Origin: Frateuria_A sp049727805
GTDB lineage: Bacteria; Pseudomonadota; Gammaproteobacteria; Xanthomonadales; Rhodanobacteraceae
Reading direction: 5' to 3'
DNA length: 64,000 bases
NCBI RefSeq assembly: GCF_049727805.1
Contig: NZ_JBCNYA010000001.1
Coordinates: 124,001-188,000 of the forward strand
Part shown: piece by piece, positions 51,387 through 59,618 of the stretch
How positions within the stretch are numbered: position 1 is the first letter of the stretch
Layout: the number at the start of each line of letters is the position of its first letter
Program-made: the position numbers and the translations under genes
Notes under the pieces: model-generated
The model's database searches: none
Seen by the model: only the letters and a program-made list of their open reading frames with translations
Told to the model about the DNA's origin: nothing

Positions 51387-53623
51387 TAAAGAGCGTCACC
51401 ATCCAGGGTCACAAGAGCTTCTCCCCCGCCACACCCACCACCATCGATTTCGTCACGACCAAGCGGGTCGCCCTCCTTTACGGACTCAATGGCGCTGGCA
51501 AATCCGCCATCGGCGAAGTCATACACCACAACGGCAACAACCAAGAGCCCTTCGCCCAATGCTCGGTGGACACAACGCACAACGTGCCCTACCAGTTTTT
51601 AGTCTACAACGAAGAGTTCATCGAATCGACGTTCCGCAATCGGAGCGACATGCCTGGCATTTTCACCATCGGCAAACCCGAAGCTGCCGCCTTGGAACAA
51701 GCAGAGGCTTTAGAAAAGCAAGCGAGGCAATGGCGCATCCGAATTGATCAAATCACCGAGCAACTGGTGGAGCGTGAACAGGAAGCCGAGCGAAACCACA
51801 CGGCCATTCTCGATGCTGTGTGGTCGGTTTATACGGACCACAAAAACGGCCCGCTGAAGGAATGGCTGATGGGCTTTGGCGGCGCTAAACAGAGAGTGTT
51901 TGACCAGCTGAGCGCTACTCCATTCGATCTAAGCGAAACACCGCTAACGGTTGAAGAACTCATCATTCGAACGAACGATGTCTCCGATCGAACTGCCGTC
52001 ACGCGTTCCGAAGTTTCGGTGGACGTTACGGGGTTTGATGGCATCGAGGGAGATGCCTTATGGGGTCAGGCCATTGTGGGGTCTGGGGACAGCACCCTTG
52101 CGGCTCAAATACAGGCGCTCGGGAACATGGACTGGGTACGACAGGGGCGGTCATTCTTAGGGCACGACAGTCATTGCCCATTCTGCCAACAGAACCTTCC
52201 TCACAACTTTTCGAACGAACTGGCGAGACTATTTGACACTTCGTTTGAAACCCGGGTCCAAGAGGTCCAGCAGCGAACCGAGCTATACCGGAGCAAGGTG
52301 ACAATATTGAGCCGGGCCGTGGAGAACGTTCTGGAACACGAGCCATTTGCCAAAGGGCATTCCAACTTAGAGCGGGTCTGGGCGCAAACGCAGCTAACTC
52401 TCTCTGAAAACGTGAGTTCTATGGAGAGAAAATGCTCATCACCTGGTCACACGATCTCACTCAAACCCTCTAGAGAAGATTTGGAGGCTCTTCGCGTCGC
52501 GGTAGCGCAAGTCAATGATCGAGTAATCGAGTTCAACGTCCGTGTTAGGGATCGGAGCAACGAACTCATCCGGATCAAGAATGGATTTTGGGCGCGTATG
52601 CGACACGACCATTCACCGGCCATCAATGTCTACAAGACTTCCGTCGATGCGATTAGGCAAGCGGTCGATAGTATGACTCAAGAGCTCGATGGGATGAAAA
52701 GATGTGTGGCCGACGCCGAGCGTCAACTCGTCGAGCTCCGTAGAAATACTGCGGGAACCGACAAGGCAGTGGAGGCTATCAATGGGCGCCTGGCCTCACT
52801 CGGTGTCGATGCCTTCAAGATTATGAAGGCCAATGCAAATCAGTACCGCTTGACGCGTAGCGGCGGTGCCGCGGACAACTACCGATCGCTGAGTGAGGGT
52901 GAGAAAACCCTGATCACGTTCCTCTATTTTGTGGAACTGATCAATGGTTCAGCAGTTGCGGATACCACGACCCCTCTCGACCGAAAAATCGTTGTGATCG
53001 ACGATCCGATTTCCAGCCTGTCTCATAACTACGTGTATGACATTGCATCGATCATTGCGCACGACATCATCGATTTAGAGGATGAGGACGGCAAGCAGCT
53101 GAAGCAGGTGATTGTGTTGACTCATAGCCTGTTCTTTCACCACGAACTGATCCATGTGGGTCCAAGTCACAAGCAGATTGATTTCAAACGAGTGGTCAAA
53201 CATGACCATTCGTCTGTTGTTCCGATGTTGCACACGGATCTTCTCAACGACTATGAAGCCTATTGGCAGGTCATCAAGGACGCCAAAACGGGGCACGCAA
53301 CGCCTATCATGGTCGCCAACGCGATGCGCGGTATCTGTGAGCGCTTTTTCTACTTCACTCGTCGCCAAAATGATTTCAAAGAGGCTCTCAAGCGAATAGG
53401 TCAACAGGATTATCGCTTCAGCGCGCTGGCTCGCTATCTCAATCGCCAATCACACGCAGACGCAGAGAACCTGACCGACTTCGGCGACTACGACGTGACC
53501 TATTACTTAAATAAATTTCGATTGGTTTTTGATCAGACCCAGCATATGGATCACTACCGGGCGATGTTGGGCGAAAATGATGAGCCAGGCCAGGCGGAAG
53601 GAGAGCAAGTTGTTGCAGCATGA
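51383..53623 (+). CDS. AAA_13-family ATPase resembling RloC/PrrC anticodon nucleases
   Basis: 746 aa. Walker A GLNGAGKS (34-41), coiled coils on either side of a zinc-hook-like C265-P-F-C268, ABC signature SLSEGEKT (about 502-509), Walker B VVIDDPISSLSH (D540, D541). The C-terminal part carries R649-x3-E653 and H691 in RYLNRQSH, which matches the spacing R-x3-E of the PrrC nuclease triad and the HEPN Rx4-6H motif. RloC/PrrC cut tRNA anticodon loops on phage infection or DNA damage. No hsd genes are nearby, so it is RloC-like (solitary). Lower GC than neighbours; the GAGGCGGGCC site precedes the ATG. Activity is inferred. Confidence 0.72.
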   Translation: MIKSVTIQGHKSFSPATPTTIDFVTTKRVALLYGLNGAGKSAIGEVIHHNGNNQEPFAQCSVDTTHNVPYQFLVYNEEFIESTFRNRSDMPGIFTIGKPEAAALEQAEALEKQARQWRIRIDQITEQLVEREQEAERNHTAILDAVWSVYTDHKNGPLKEWLMGFGGAKQRVFDQLSATPFDLSETPLTVEELIIRTNDVSDRTAVTRSEVSVDVTGFDGIEGDALWGQAIVGSGDSTLAAQIQALGNMDWVRQGRSFLGHDSHCPFCQQNLPHNFSNELARLFDTSFETRVQEVQQRTELYRSKVTILSRAVENVLEHEPFAKGHSNLERVWAQTQLTLSENVSSMERKCSSPGHTISLKPSREDLEALRVAVAQVNDRVIEFNVRVRDRSNELIRIKNGFWARMRHDHSPAINVYKTSVDAIRQAVDSMTQELDGMKRCVADAERQLVELRRNTAGTDKAVEAINGRLASLGVDAFKIMKANANQYRLTRSGGAADNYRSLSEGEKTLITFLYFVELINGSAVADTTTPLDRKIVVIDDPISSLSHNYVYDIASIIAHDIIDLEDEDGKQLKQVIVLTHSLFFHHELIHVGPSHKQIDFKRVVKHDHSSVVPMLHTDLLNDYEAYWQVIKDAKTGHATPIMVANAMRGICERFFYFTRRQNDFKEALKRIGQQDYRFSALARYLNRQSHADAENLTDFGDYDVTYYLNKFRLVFDQTQHMDHYRAMLGENDEPGQAEGEQVVAA

Positions 53624-54503
53624 TCCATGATGCTGCCGAGGTGCATCTATCTACAGAGCAACGTCTACTTAGAGCGATTAGCTGCAAAACGTGGCACTCT
53701 TCCAACTTGGGCTTACTAAGGACCCAGCGGCCACCCCTTACCGATCCGATTGCCATCGCTCTCGCAAGGCTCTTTGCCGACCAAATAGAGCGGCGATGCC
53801 CCAGCACTGGAGATCGAGCAAAAGATCAACCAGGCCAAGCTCGGTTCGGCCGATCCCGGCCAGCAGTCCGAAAAGCCCGTTGGTAAATTCAAGCCAGCCA
53901 CCTTGAGTTGGGCGACATCTGGCGACATGAAGGCTGGTCAGGCGCTGGTGGAATCACTAATCACGTTGGTGCGCGGTTCGGGCGGCTTCCGTCCGAAGTC
54001 CACGAATTATTGTGGCGCAGATTCCATTAATAACCTTATCGCCGCGTTCGACAGGGGTGCTCCGCCCCAAGATGTTGGGCAATTTGGCTGGCGTGCAACT
54101 CACGATGGCCTTACGCAGCTACGCCCGACGCGCCCGTCAGGGCGCCTTGGACAACCCGTTACTGATGGGGACCGCCAAGGATTTTCTGGAAGCTGCCGCG
54201 AAACACGTTCTCCTCGAAAAGACCGGCCAAGAGCCAAAGTTCGACAATTTTCCCTATTTGCTTGCACAAGCGTTCATGGCCATCGGATTTGCGGTACCTA
54301 ATGTGCCAACATCCCGCGTTTGCGAGATTCAACGAGTGGAGGAAACCGCCTACGAGCTAGCTTGCGCACTCAATGGGCTGCGCAACAAACAAGGTACGGG
54401 ATACGGACGCCCGTGGGTAAGTACGGTGACTGACGATCAGGCATGCTTCGCCATTGAGAGCATGGGCAATATTGCTTCGATGATGCTGGCTGTGCTTCCT
54501 TGA
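53620..54503 (+). pseudogene. Abi-C family abortive-infection protein, interrupted by two frameshifts
   Basis: ATG 53620 overlaps the ATPase stop (ATGA). Frame 1 gives MIHDAAEVHLSTEQ to LARLFADQIE; frame 2 gives LEIEQKINQAKLGSADPGQQ to GGFRPKSTNYC..NNLIAAFDRG; frame 3 gives LGNLAGVQLTMALRSYARRA to MGNIASMMLAVLP. Joined, they make about 294 aa of the long Abi-C family. Each junction lies at a CCCC run (near 53800 and 54072), so sequencing error is possible. The end has RNKQGTGYGR, where relatives usually have GTGHG. It could be reported as a working gene if the runs are wrong. Confidence 0.7.
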
Positions 54504-54599
54504 ATTTGGTAGCCGCATCCAACTCCATCGATGTCCGTAAACCGGCGGCACAGGTCATGACAAGAGCACGCCACACTCCTGGATTTGCAAGCACTGGGG

Positions 54600-54605
54600 T
54601 ATACT
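54600..54605 (+). promoter_or_regulatory. -10 element of the tRNA-like RNA
   Basis: TATACT ends 6 bp before the first base of the tRNA-like fold (54612), so transcription could begin at or next to its 5' end. No good -35 is seen at the normal distance. Confidence 0.5.
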
Positions 54606-54611
54606 GAGGTC

Positions 54612-54701
54612 GACGACGTAGTGAAATTGGTATCACGCCCGCCGATTAAAGGCCAACCACATTGAAAGCGGGAATTATGGGTTCGAGTCCTAGCGTCGTC
54701 A
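54612..54701 (+). ncRNA. tRNA-like RNA with a 25-nt anticodon loop
   Basis: Acceptor stem GACGACG/CGTCGTC, 7 of 7 pairs (54612-54618 with 54694-54700). D arm GTGA/TCAC with an 8-nt loop containing GG (54621-54636). Anticodon stem CCCGC/GCGGG, 5 of 5 (54638-54642 with 54668-54672). Variable loop 4 nt. T arm with the loop TTCGAGT and 4 of 5 pairs. Discriminator A, no encoded CCA. The anticodon loop is 25 nt (54643-54667) instead of 7, so no decoding is expected. It is 24 bp upstream of the ATG of the HEPN-like gene. I read it as a functional RNA or a disrupted tRNA; too well conserved outside the loop to be random. Confidence 0.75.
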
Positions 54702-54725
54702 CATCAATAGGCTCGGGAATACACG

Positions 54726-55643
54726 ATGGCGGAAACACAGAGCGAAGTTCGATCGACCTCAACTGATTGCGCCAAGATGGTGCCCGACACGACAAAGCCT
54801 GCGATCACCTTCGGCACTCAGGCATTGGCAGACTTTCTCCAGGTCGTAGGAAATGGTGTGGCCGACTTGAACACCATTGCCGTAGGGTTGGCAGCGATTG
54901 GGCAACATCACGAGAAGCCCGAAGGGTTGAACATCAACTGGGCTCCAAAGGAGCCGTTGGTTGCAGCGCGCAAAGCTCGAAAGGCAGCTGTGCACGCAGC
55001 GATGGTTGTGACGGTGGAAGCGCTGGCCCAGTACATGCGTGCGATTACGAAGCTGCCGAGATTTGCGAATCTGACTGCGGAATGGAGCGCAAGAAAACCA
55101 AACCCTTCAGTAGCCGAACGGTTCTCTGAGCTAGCAAGTCTACTCTTCGTTCCAATTTGCCCCGTGGAGGACGCATCAGGATACGAAACCCGGTTTCGAA
55201 CCTGCTGCGTGATGCTTCTAATCCATTGGCGTAATCGCCATGTGCACTCCGACTCCAACGCAGGCCTGACGCATCAAGAAAAGTCGCAGATTCACAAGAA
55301 CGAAGAGCGCATACGGACCTCGTACGCGGGGCTTGACGTCGACCGGCTTTTGGGTGATTTCCAGCTCAATCGCCCAACCTTGAAGGAGGCTACGACGCTC
55401 ATTGCAATGGCCATCCAAGAGATTAGGGCTATGGACGCGGCCGTATACGCGTGCCGCGACGTAGCTGACTTACGGGCGTGGCTCGACCTCTACAAGCTCA
55501 CCGACCGGATCGACCAGATCCAACGCGAATGCTCTCCCGGAAAGCAGCGTGCTTCAATACTTCGCATGCTCCATACGCACGCGCCCTATCTGAAACCTTG
55601 GTACGAGAAATTCGTTCCTGATACGGATGTGGCCAAGCCGTAG
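54726..55643 (+). CDS. HEPN-motif protein of unknown function, next to the tRNA-like RNA
   Basis: 305 aa, soluble, no signal. The central helix RTCCVMLLIHWRNRHVHSDS contains R169-N-x3-H174, the RNxxxH signature of HEPN ribonuclease/toxin domains; the surrounding sequence is mostly alpha-helical, as in HEPN folds. The first 60 residues are variable. I recognise no named family. The ATG at 54726 follows GGGAATACACG. The tRNA-like RNA is immediately upstream on the same strand, and an anticodon-nuclease-like ATPase lies 1 kb further up, so a defence or RNA-cleaving role is likely. HEPN assignment is from motif only. Confidence 0.6.
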   Translation: MAETQSEVRSTSTDCAKMVPDTTKPAITFGTQALADFLQVVGNGVADLNTIAVGLAAIGQHHEKPEGLNINWAPKEPLVAARKARKAAVHAAMVVTVEALAQYMRAITKLPRFANLTAEWSARKPNPSVAERFSELASLLFVPICPVEDASGYETRFRTCCVMLLIHWRNRHVHSDSNAGLTHQEKSQIHKNEERIRTSYAGLDVDRLLGDFQLNRPTLKEATTLIAMAIQEIRAMDAAVYACRDVADLRAWLDLYKLTDRIDQIQRECSPGKQRASILRMLHTHAPYLKPWYEKFVPDTDVAKP

Positions 55644-55967
55644 TTTGAACGTACTAACCATTTCGAAGGTCAGGGTGAGCCCGAGCCAGACCAGCCTGAT
55701 CACCACGAGCCCGGTCGTGGGATTTGGCGCCCAGCCACGGCAGCGACACGGAGGATGCCGGCCCAGATGGCGATTGCCTTGTAGAGCATCGCTCCCCTGC
55801 CCGGCCGAGCGCCCGCGAGGGGCGTTGCCGTCGACGCTACGGCGCCGGACCAGCCCACGCCATGACGTCCATCAATACAGTTTGATATACAGGCGGGCGA
55901 TCCCTGTGATCGGCGCGCGGGTCGTCATGGCCTTGCCGCGAACCTGCATCCATCAAAAGAGGAAGCC
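55644..55967. other. Intergenic region, no gene recognised
   Basis: 324 bp between the island and the response regulator. On the minus strand a short frame (MLYKAIAIWAGILRVAAVAG, then stop) looks like the start of a small membrane protein, but it breaks after 29 codons. The regulator's promoter should lie near 55880-55960. This is also the right border of the lower-GC island. Confidence 0.45.
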
Positions 55968-56720
55968 GTGCCGGCCATCGATTCCAGCAACCCGAGCGCG
56001 GCACCCCAGCAGACGCACCTGCTGGTGGTGGATGACGACGCCGAGATCGCGGCCCTGCTCAAGCGCTATCTCTCCGCCCAGGGGTTCCTGGTCACCACGG
56101 TCGGCAACGGCCGCGACATGCTGGCGCAACTGGCCGCCGGCACGGTGCACCTGGTGCTGCTCGATCTGGGCCTGCCCGGCGAGGACGGGCTGGAGCTGAC
56201 GCGCCACCTGCACGAGCACTGGCGCGGGCCGGTGATCATCGTGACCGGGCGCAGCGACGCGGTCGACCGCATCGTGGGGCTGGAGGTCGGCGCGGACGAT
56301 TACGTGACCAAGCCGTTCGACCTGCGCGAGTTGCTGGCGCGCATCCGCAGCGTACTGCGGCGCTCGGGAGAACGCGGTCGTGCGGATCCGGCGAAGGCCG
56401 GCGCGGCTTTCGCTTTCGCCGGCTTTCGCCTGGACCTCGATGCGCGCGAGCTCACCGGTCCGGCGGGCGCTCTGGTGGCGCTGACGAGCGGCGAGTTCGA
56501 ACTGCTGAAGGTTTTCGTGAACCACGCCAACCGCGTGCTTTCCCGCGACCACCTGATGAACCTGCTCTACGGGCGCGACGCCGGGCCGTTCGACCGCGCC
56601 GTCGACGTGCAGATCGGGCGCCTGCGCCGCAAGATCGAAGCTGACCCGGCTGCGCCGGTGTTGCTGAAGTCGGTGCGTGGCGCGGGCTACATCTTCAGCG
56701 TGCCGGTACGGCGGGAGTGA
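55968..56720 (+). CDS. OmpR-family response regulator
   Basis: 250 aa from GTG 55968. The receiver domain (about 17-130) has the acidic pair VVDDDAEI, phospho-acceptor D66 in LVLLDLGLPGEDG, and K in YVTKPFDLRELLARI. The C-terminal winged helix (about 150-245) shows LTSGEFELLKVFVNHANRVLSRDHL and the wing DVQIGRLRRKIEADP. The next gene overlaps its stop, so they form a two-component pair. Signal and targets unknown. Confidence 0.93.
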   Translation: MPAIDSSNPSAAPQQTHLLVVDDDAEIAALLKRYLSAQGFLVTTVGNGRDMLAQLAAGTVHLVLLDLGLPGEDGLELTRHLHEHWRGPVIIVTGRSDAVDRIVGLEVGADDYVTKPFDLRELLARIRSVLRRSGERGRADPAKAGAAFAFAGFRLDLDARELTGPAGALVALTSGEFELLKVFVNHANRVLSRDHLMNLLYGRDAGPFDRAVDVQIGRLRRKIEADPAAPVLLKSVRGAGYIFSVPVRRE

Positions 56721-58741
56721 ACGCGATGACGCCTTCCGGCACCGCGGGCAACGAGGAACTCTTCCGCACACTGTTCGAGACCGCGCCCGACGCCATGGTC
56801 GCGATCAACCGCGCCGGCGACATCGTGCTGGCCAACCCGCAGGCGCACCGGCTGTTCGGCTATCCGGACGCGACGCTGCTCGGCCTGCGTGTCGAGAACC
56901 TGCTGCCCGAGGCCGTGCGCGAGGCGCACATCGCGCACCGTTCCAGCTACATGGTGCAGCCGCGCGTGCGGCCGATGGGCGCCGGCTACGAGCTGACCGG
57001 GGTGCGGCGCAACGGCGAGGCGTTCCCCGTGGAGATCGCGTTGAGCCCGATCGGCAGCGACCTGTTCGCCGCGTCGATCCGCGACATCTCCGAGACCAAG
57101 CGCGCGCGCCAGGCGCTGCAGCGCGCACGCTTCGATACCTACCTGGCGCGGCTGGGCAAGCTGGTGCTTGAGTCGGGTGGGGACGAATCCGCCCGCTCGG
57201 CCGTCCCTGCCCTGCTGGCCGAAGCGCTCGCGACCGATGCCGTGGCGGTGGCATCCGGCAACCATGGCGGCGCCTTGCGCGCAGCCAGCGGGCTTCCGGC
57301 TGACTTGACCGACGCGCTGGCGCGCGCCCTGGCGAGCGACAACCTGCTCGGCTGGCTCGCCGCGCGGGAGCGCGACGCATGGACGCTCGCCCAGGCCGGC
57401 GCAGACGATCTGCCGGGACTGCGCGCAACGCTCGCCGCGCACGGTTTCGGCGACGTCGCCATCGTGCCCCTGCTCGACCGCCACGAACCGGCCGGCGCCG
57501 TGCTCGCGCTGTCGCGCGAGGCGGCCGCCTACGACAGCGACCAACTGCACTTCCTGCAACTGGCGGCGAACATGCTCGCCGCGTCGATCCAGCGCAGCCG
57601 CAGCGAGGAGCAGCTTTCCCACGCGCAGCGCCTGGACGCGCTCGGCCAGCTCACCGGCGGCATCGCGCACGACTTCAACAACCTGCTGACCATCGTCTCG
57701 GGCAACCTGCAGATCCTAGATGCCGAATACGGTGACCAGGGCGACGCGCGGGAGCTGATCGACAGCGCCTCGCGCGCGGTCGACCGCTGCATCAACCTGA
57801 CCCGCAAGCTGCTCGGTTTCGCGCGCCGCCGCTCGCTCAGCCCGCGGCCGATCCGCCCGCAGCAGACCTTCGACGAACTGGCGGACATGCTCATGCGCAC
57901 CCTCGGCGCGCGCATCCGGGTGACGCTGGATTGCCCCGCCTCGGTGCCCGCCGTGCACGCCGATGCCGGCGAACTGGAAGCCGCGCTGGTCAACCTCGCC
58001 CTGAACGCGCGCGACGCCATGCCCGAGGGCGGCCACCTGCGCATCACCGCGCGCGAGCGCCCGATCGGGCCGGGTGCGGCCGTTGCGCCCGGCAACTACG
58101 TGTCGTTCGTGGTCGAGGACGACGGCTGCGGCATGCCGCGTGGCGTGCTCGCGCGCGCATTGGAGCCGTTCTTCACCACCAAGGAAGCCGGCAAGGGCAG
58201 CGGCCTGGGCTTGAGCATGGTGTACGGCTTCGCCCGGCAATCGGGCGGCCTGGTGAACATCGACAGCCGGCCCGGCCAGGGCACCCGCGTGGAAGTGCTG
58301 CTGCCGGCCGCGGCGGCTCCGGAAGAAGCGGCCGAAGGCGGCGCCACGCCGATGCCACGAGCCGGCGGCGCGCTGGTGCTGGTGGTGGAGGACGAACCCG
58401 GCGTGCGTGCCGTCGCCGTACGCTTCCTGCGCTCGCTCGGCTACCAGGCGGTCGAAGCGGAGGATGCGCGGCAGGCGCTGGAGCTGCTGCAGGCAGAACC
58501 GCGGATCGGGCTGCTGTTCTCCGACGTGGTGCTCGGTAGCGGGCAGACCGGTTTCGAACTGGTGGGCGAGGCGCGACGCATCCGGCCGGCGTTGCCTGCC
58601 CTGCTCACCTCGGGCTACGAGCGTTCGGCGATCGGCATGGACGCGGCGCTGGACAGCGGCGTGGAACTGCTGCGCAAGCCGTACCGGATCGAGCAACTGG
58701 GCGAAGCGCTCGGGCGCGCGCTGGGGCACGCGACGGGCTGA
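56717..58741 (+). CDS. Hybrid PAS-GAF sensor histidine kinase with receiver domain
   Basis: 674 aa from GTG 56717 (an ATG 9 bp later is possible). PAS domain about 20-135 (TLFETAPDAMVAINRAGDIV), GAF-like about 150-290, HisKA with H318 in GGIAHDFNNLL, HATPase with NLALNARDAMPEGG, VVEDDGCGM and KGSGLGLSMVYG, and a C-terminal receiver with D603 in LLFSDVVLG. No membrane helix, so the sensor is cytoplasmic. The start overlaps the regulator stop, so it most likely signals to it. Confidence 0.92.
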   Translation: MNAMTPSGTAGNEELFRTLFETAPDAMVAINRAGDIVLANPQAHRLFGYPDATLLGLRVENLLPEAVREAHIAHRSSYMVQPRVRPMGAGYELTGVRRNGEAFPVEIALSPIGSDLFAASIRDISETKRARQALQRARFDTYLARLGKLVLESGGDESARSAVPALLAEALATDAVAVASGNHGGALRAASGLPADLTDALARALASDNLLGWLAARERDAWTLAQAGADDLPGLRATLAAHGFGDVAIVPLLDRHEPAGAVLALSREAAAYDSDQLHFLQLAANMLAASIQRSRSEEQLSHAQRLDALGQLTGGIAHDFNNLLTIVSGNLQILDAEYGDQGDARELIDSASRAVDRCINLTRKLLGFARRRSLSPRPIRPQQTFDELADMLMRTLGARIRVTLDCPASVPAVHADAGELEAALVNLALNARDAMPEGGHLRITARERPIGPGAAVAPGNYVSFVVEDDGCGMPRGVLARALEPFFTTKEAGKGSGLGLSMVYGFARQSGGLVNIDSRPGQGTRVEVLLPAAAAPEEAAEGGATPMPRAGGALVLVVEDEPGVRAVAVRFLRSLGYQAVEAEDARQALELLQAEPRIGLLFSDVVLGSGQTGFELVGEARRIRPALPALLTSGYERSAIGMDAALDSGVELLRKPYRIEQLGEALGRALGHATG

Positions 58742-58757
58742 GCCACGCCGGCTCGCC

Positions 58758-59480
58758 TCAGTGTGCGCGCACGCCCTGCCCGGCCGTGCAGCGTAGGCCG
58801 TCGAGATCGAGCACGCGCACGTCGCGCCGCTGCACCGCGATGTACTCGAGTTTCTCCAGCCGCGACAGCGCGCGCGTCACCGTCTCGTGCTTGAGCGCGA
58901 GGAAGCTGGCGATGTCTGTGCGCCCCATGCGCAGCAGGAAATGCCGCGGGCTGAAGCCCAGGCGCACGTGGCGGTCGGCCATGTCGAGCAGGAACGCGGC
59001 CACGCGCTGGTCGGCGGTGAGCGTGCCCAGCGCGAGCATCCAGGCGCGGTCGTTGCGGATCTCCTCGGCCAGCGCGGCGGTCAGCCGGCCATGCAGCTCC
59101 GGCATCTGCAGGCAGGCCTGCAGCACGGCCGGGTACGGCAGCTCCCACACCTCGCTGTCGTCCAGCGCGATCACGTCGCAGGAATAGCTGCCCAGCCCGA
59201 TCGACTCGACCCCGAGCAGATCGCCGCGCATGCGGAAGCCGGTGACGCGGTCGCGCCCGTCCTCGGCCAGCTCGCAGGTTTTCAGGAAGCCGGCGTGCAC
59301 CAGGTGGATCGCATGGAACGGCTGGCCCACGTGGTAGACGTGCTGCCCCGCCGCCAGCTTGCGCCGCAGCACCGGCACGTGGCGGCCCAGCTCCTCGACG
59401 TCGATCGGGCCGGAGGCGACCAGGCCCTGCGGCACGCGGGCGTGGAGCGGAGAAAGCGGCAGGGAGGCGATGGCGTTCAT
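58758..59480 (-). CDS. Crp/Fnr-family regulator without the N-terminal Fe-S cysteines
   Basis: 240 aa. Cyclic-nucleotide-binding-type beta roll (about 30-150; LAAGQHVYHVGQPFHAIHLVHAGFLKTC) and an HTH (RTDIASFLALKHETVTRALSRLEKLEYI) of the FNR type, with E and R in the recognition helix that read TTGA-like half-sites. The N-terminal four-cysteine cluster set of true FNR is missing (only isolated Cys), so oxygen sensing through a [4Fe-4S] cluster is unlikely. Three FNR-like boxes lie within 5 kb. Confidence 0.88.
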   Translation of the reverse strand: MNAIASLPLSPLHARVPQGLVASGPIDVEELGRHVPVLRRKLAAGQHVYHVGQPFHAIHLVHAGFLKTCELAEDGRDRVTGFRMRGDLLGVESIGLGSYSCDVIALDDSEVWELPYPAVLQACLQMPELHGRLTAALAEEIRNDRAWMLALGTLTADQRVAAFLLDMADRHVRLGFSPRHFLLRMGRTDIASFLALKHETVTRALSRLEKLEYIAVQRRDVRVLDLDGLRCTAGQGVRAH

Positions 59481-59618
59481 GGCGTCGGTGTCCGGGTCGG
59501 CTGGGAGACGCGATCAGGCTAGCCGGCGGGTGTCACCGCTCGACGACGCTTCGACAACGCTTTGTAACAGTCGGTAACGACGGCTCGTGCATCGAGCCCG
59601 CGGGTGATGCCGCGCGGC

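Noticed and set aside
51383..53623. PrrC with its type I restriction partner
   Set aside because: No hsdR, hsdM or hsdS gene lies anywhere in the window, and the zinc hook favours the RloC type.
54612..54701. Ordinary functional tRNA gene
   Set aside because: A 25-nt anticodon loop cannot present an anticodon without intron removal, and no bulge-helix-bulge or group I/II intron signature is seen in the 18 extra bases.
55738..55800. Small minus-strand membrane protein starting MLYKAIAIWAG
   Set aside because: Stops after 29 codons with no ribosome site; at most a remnant.
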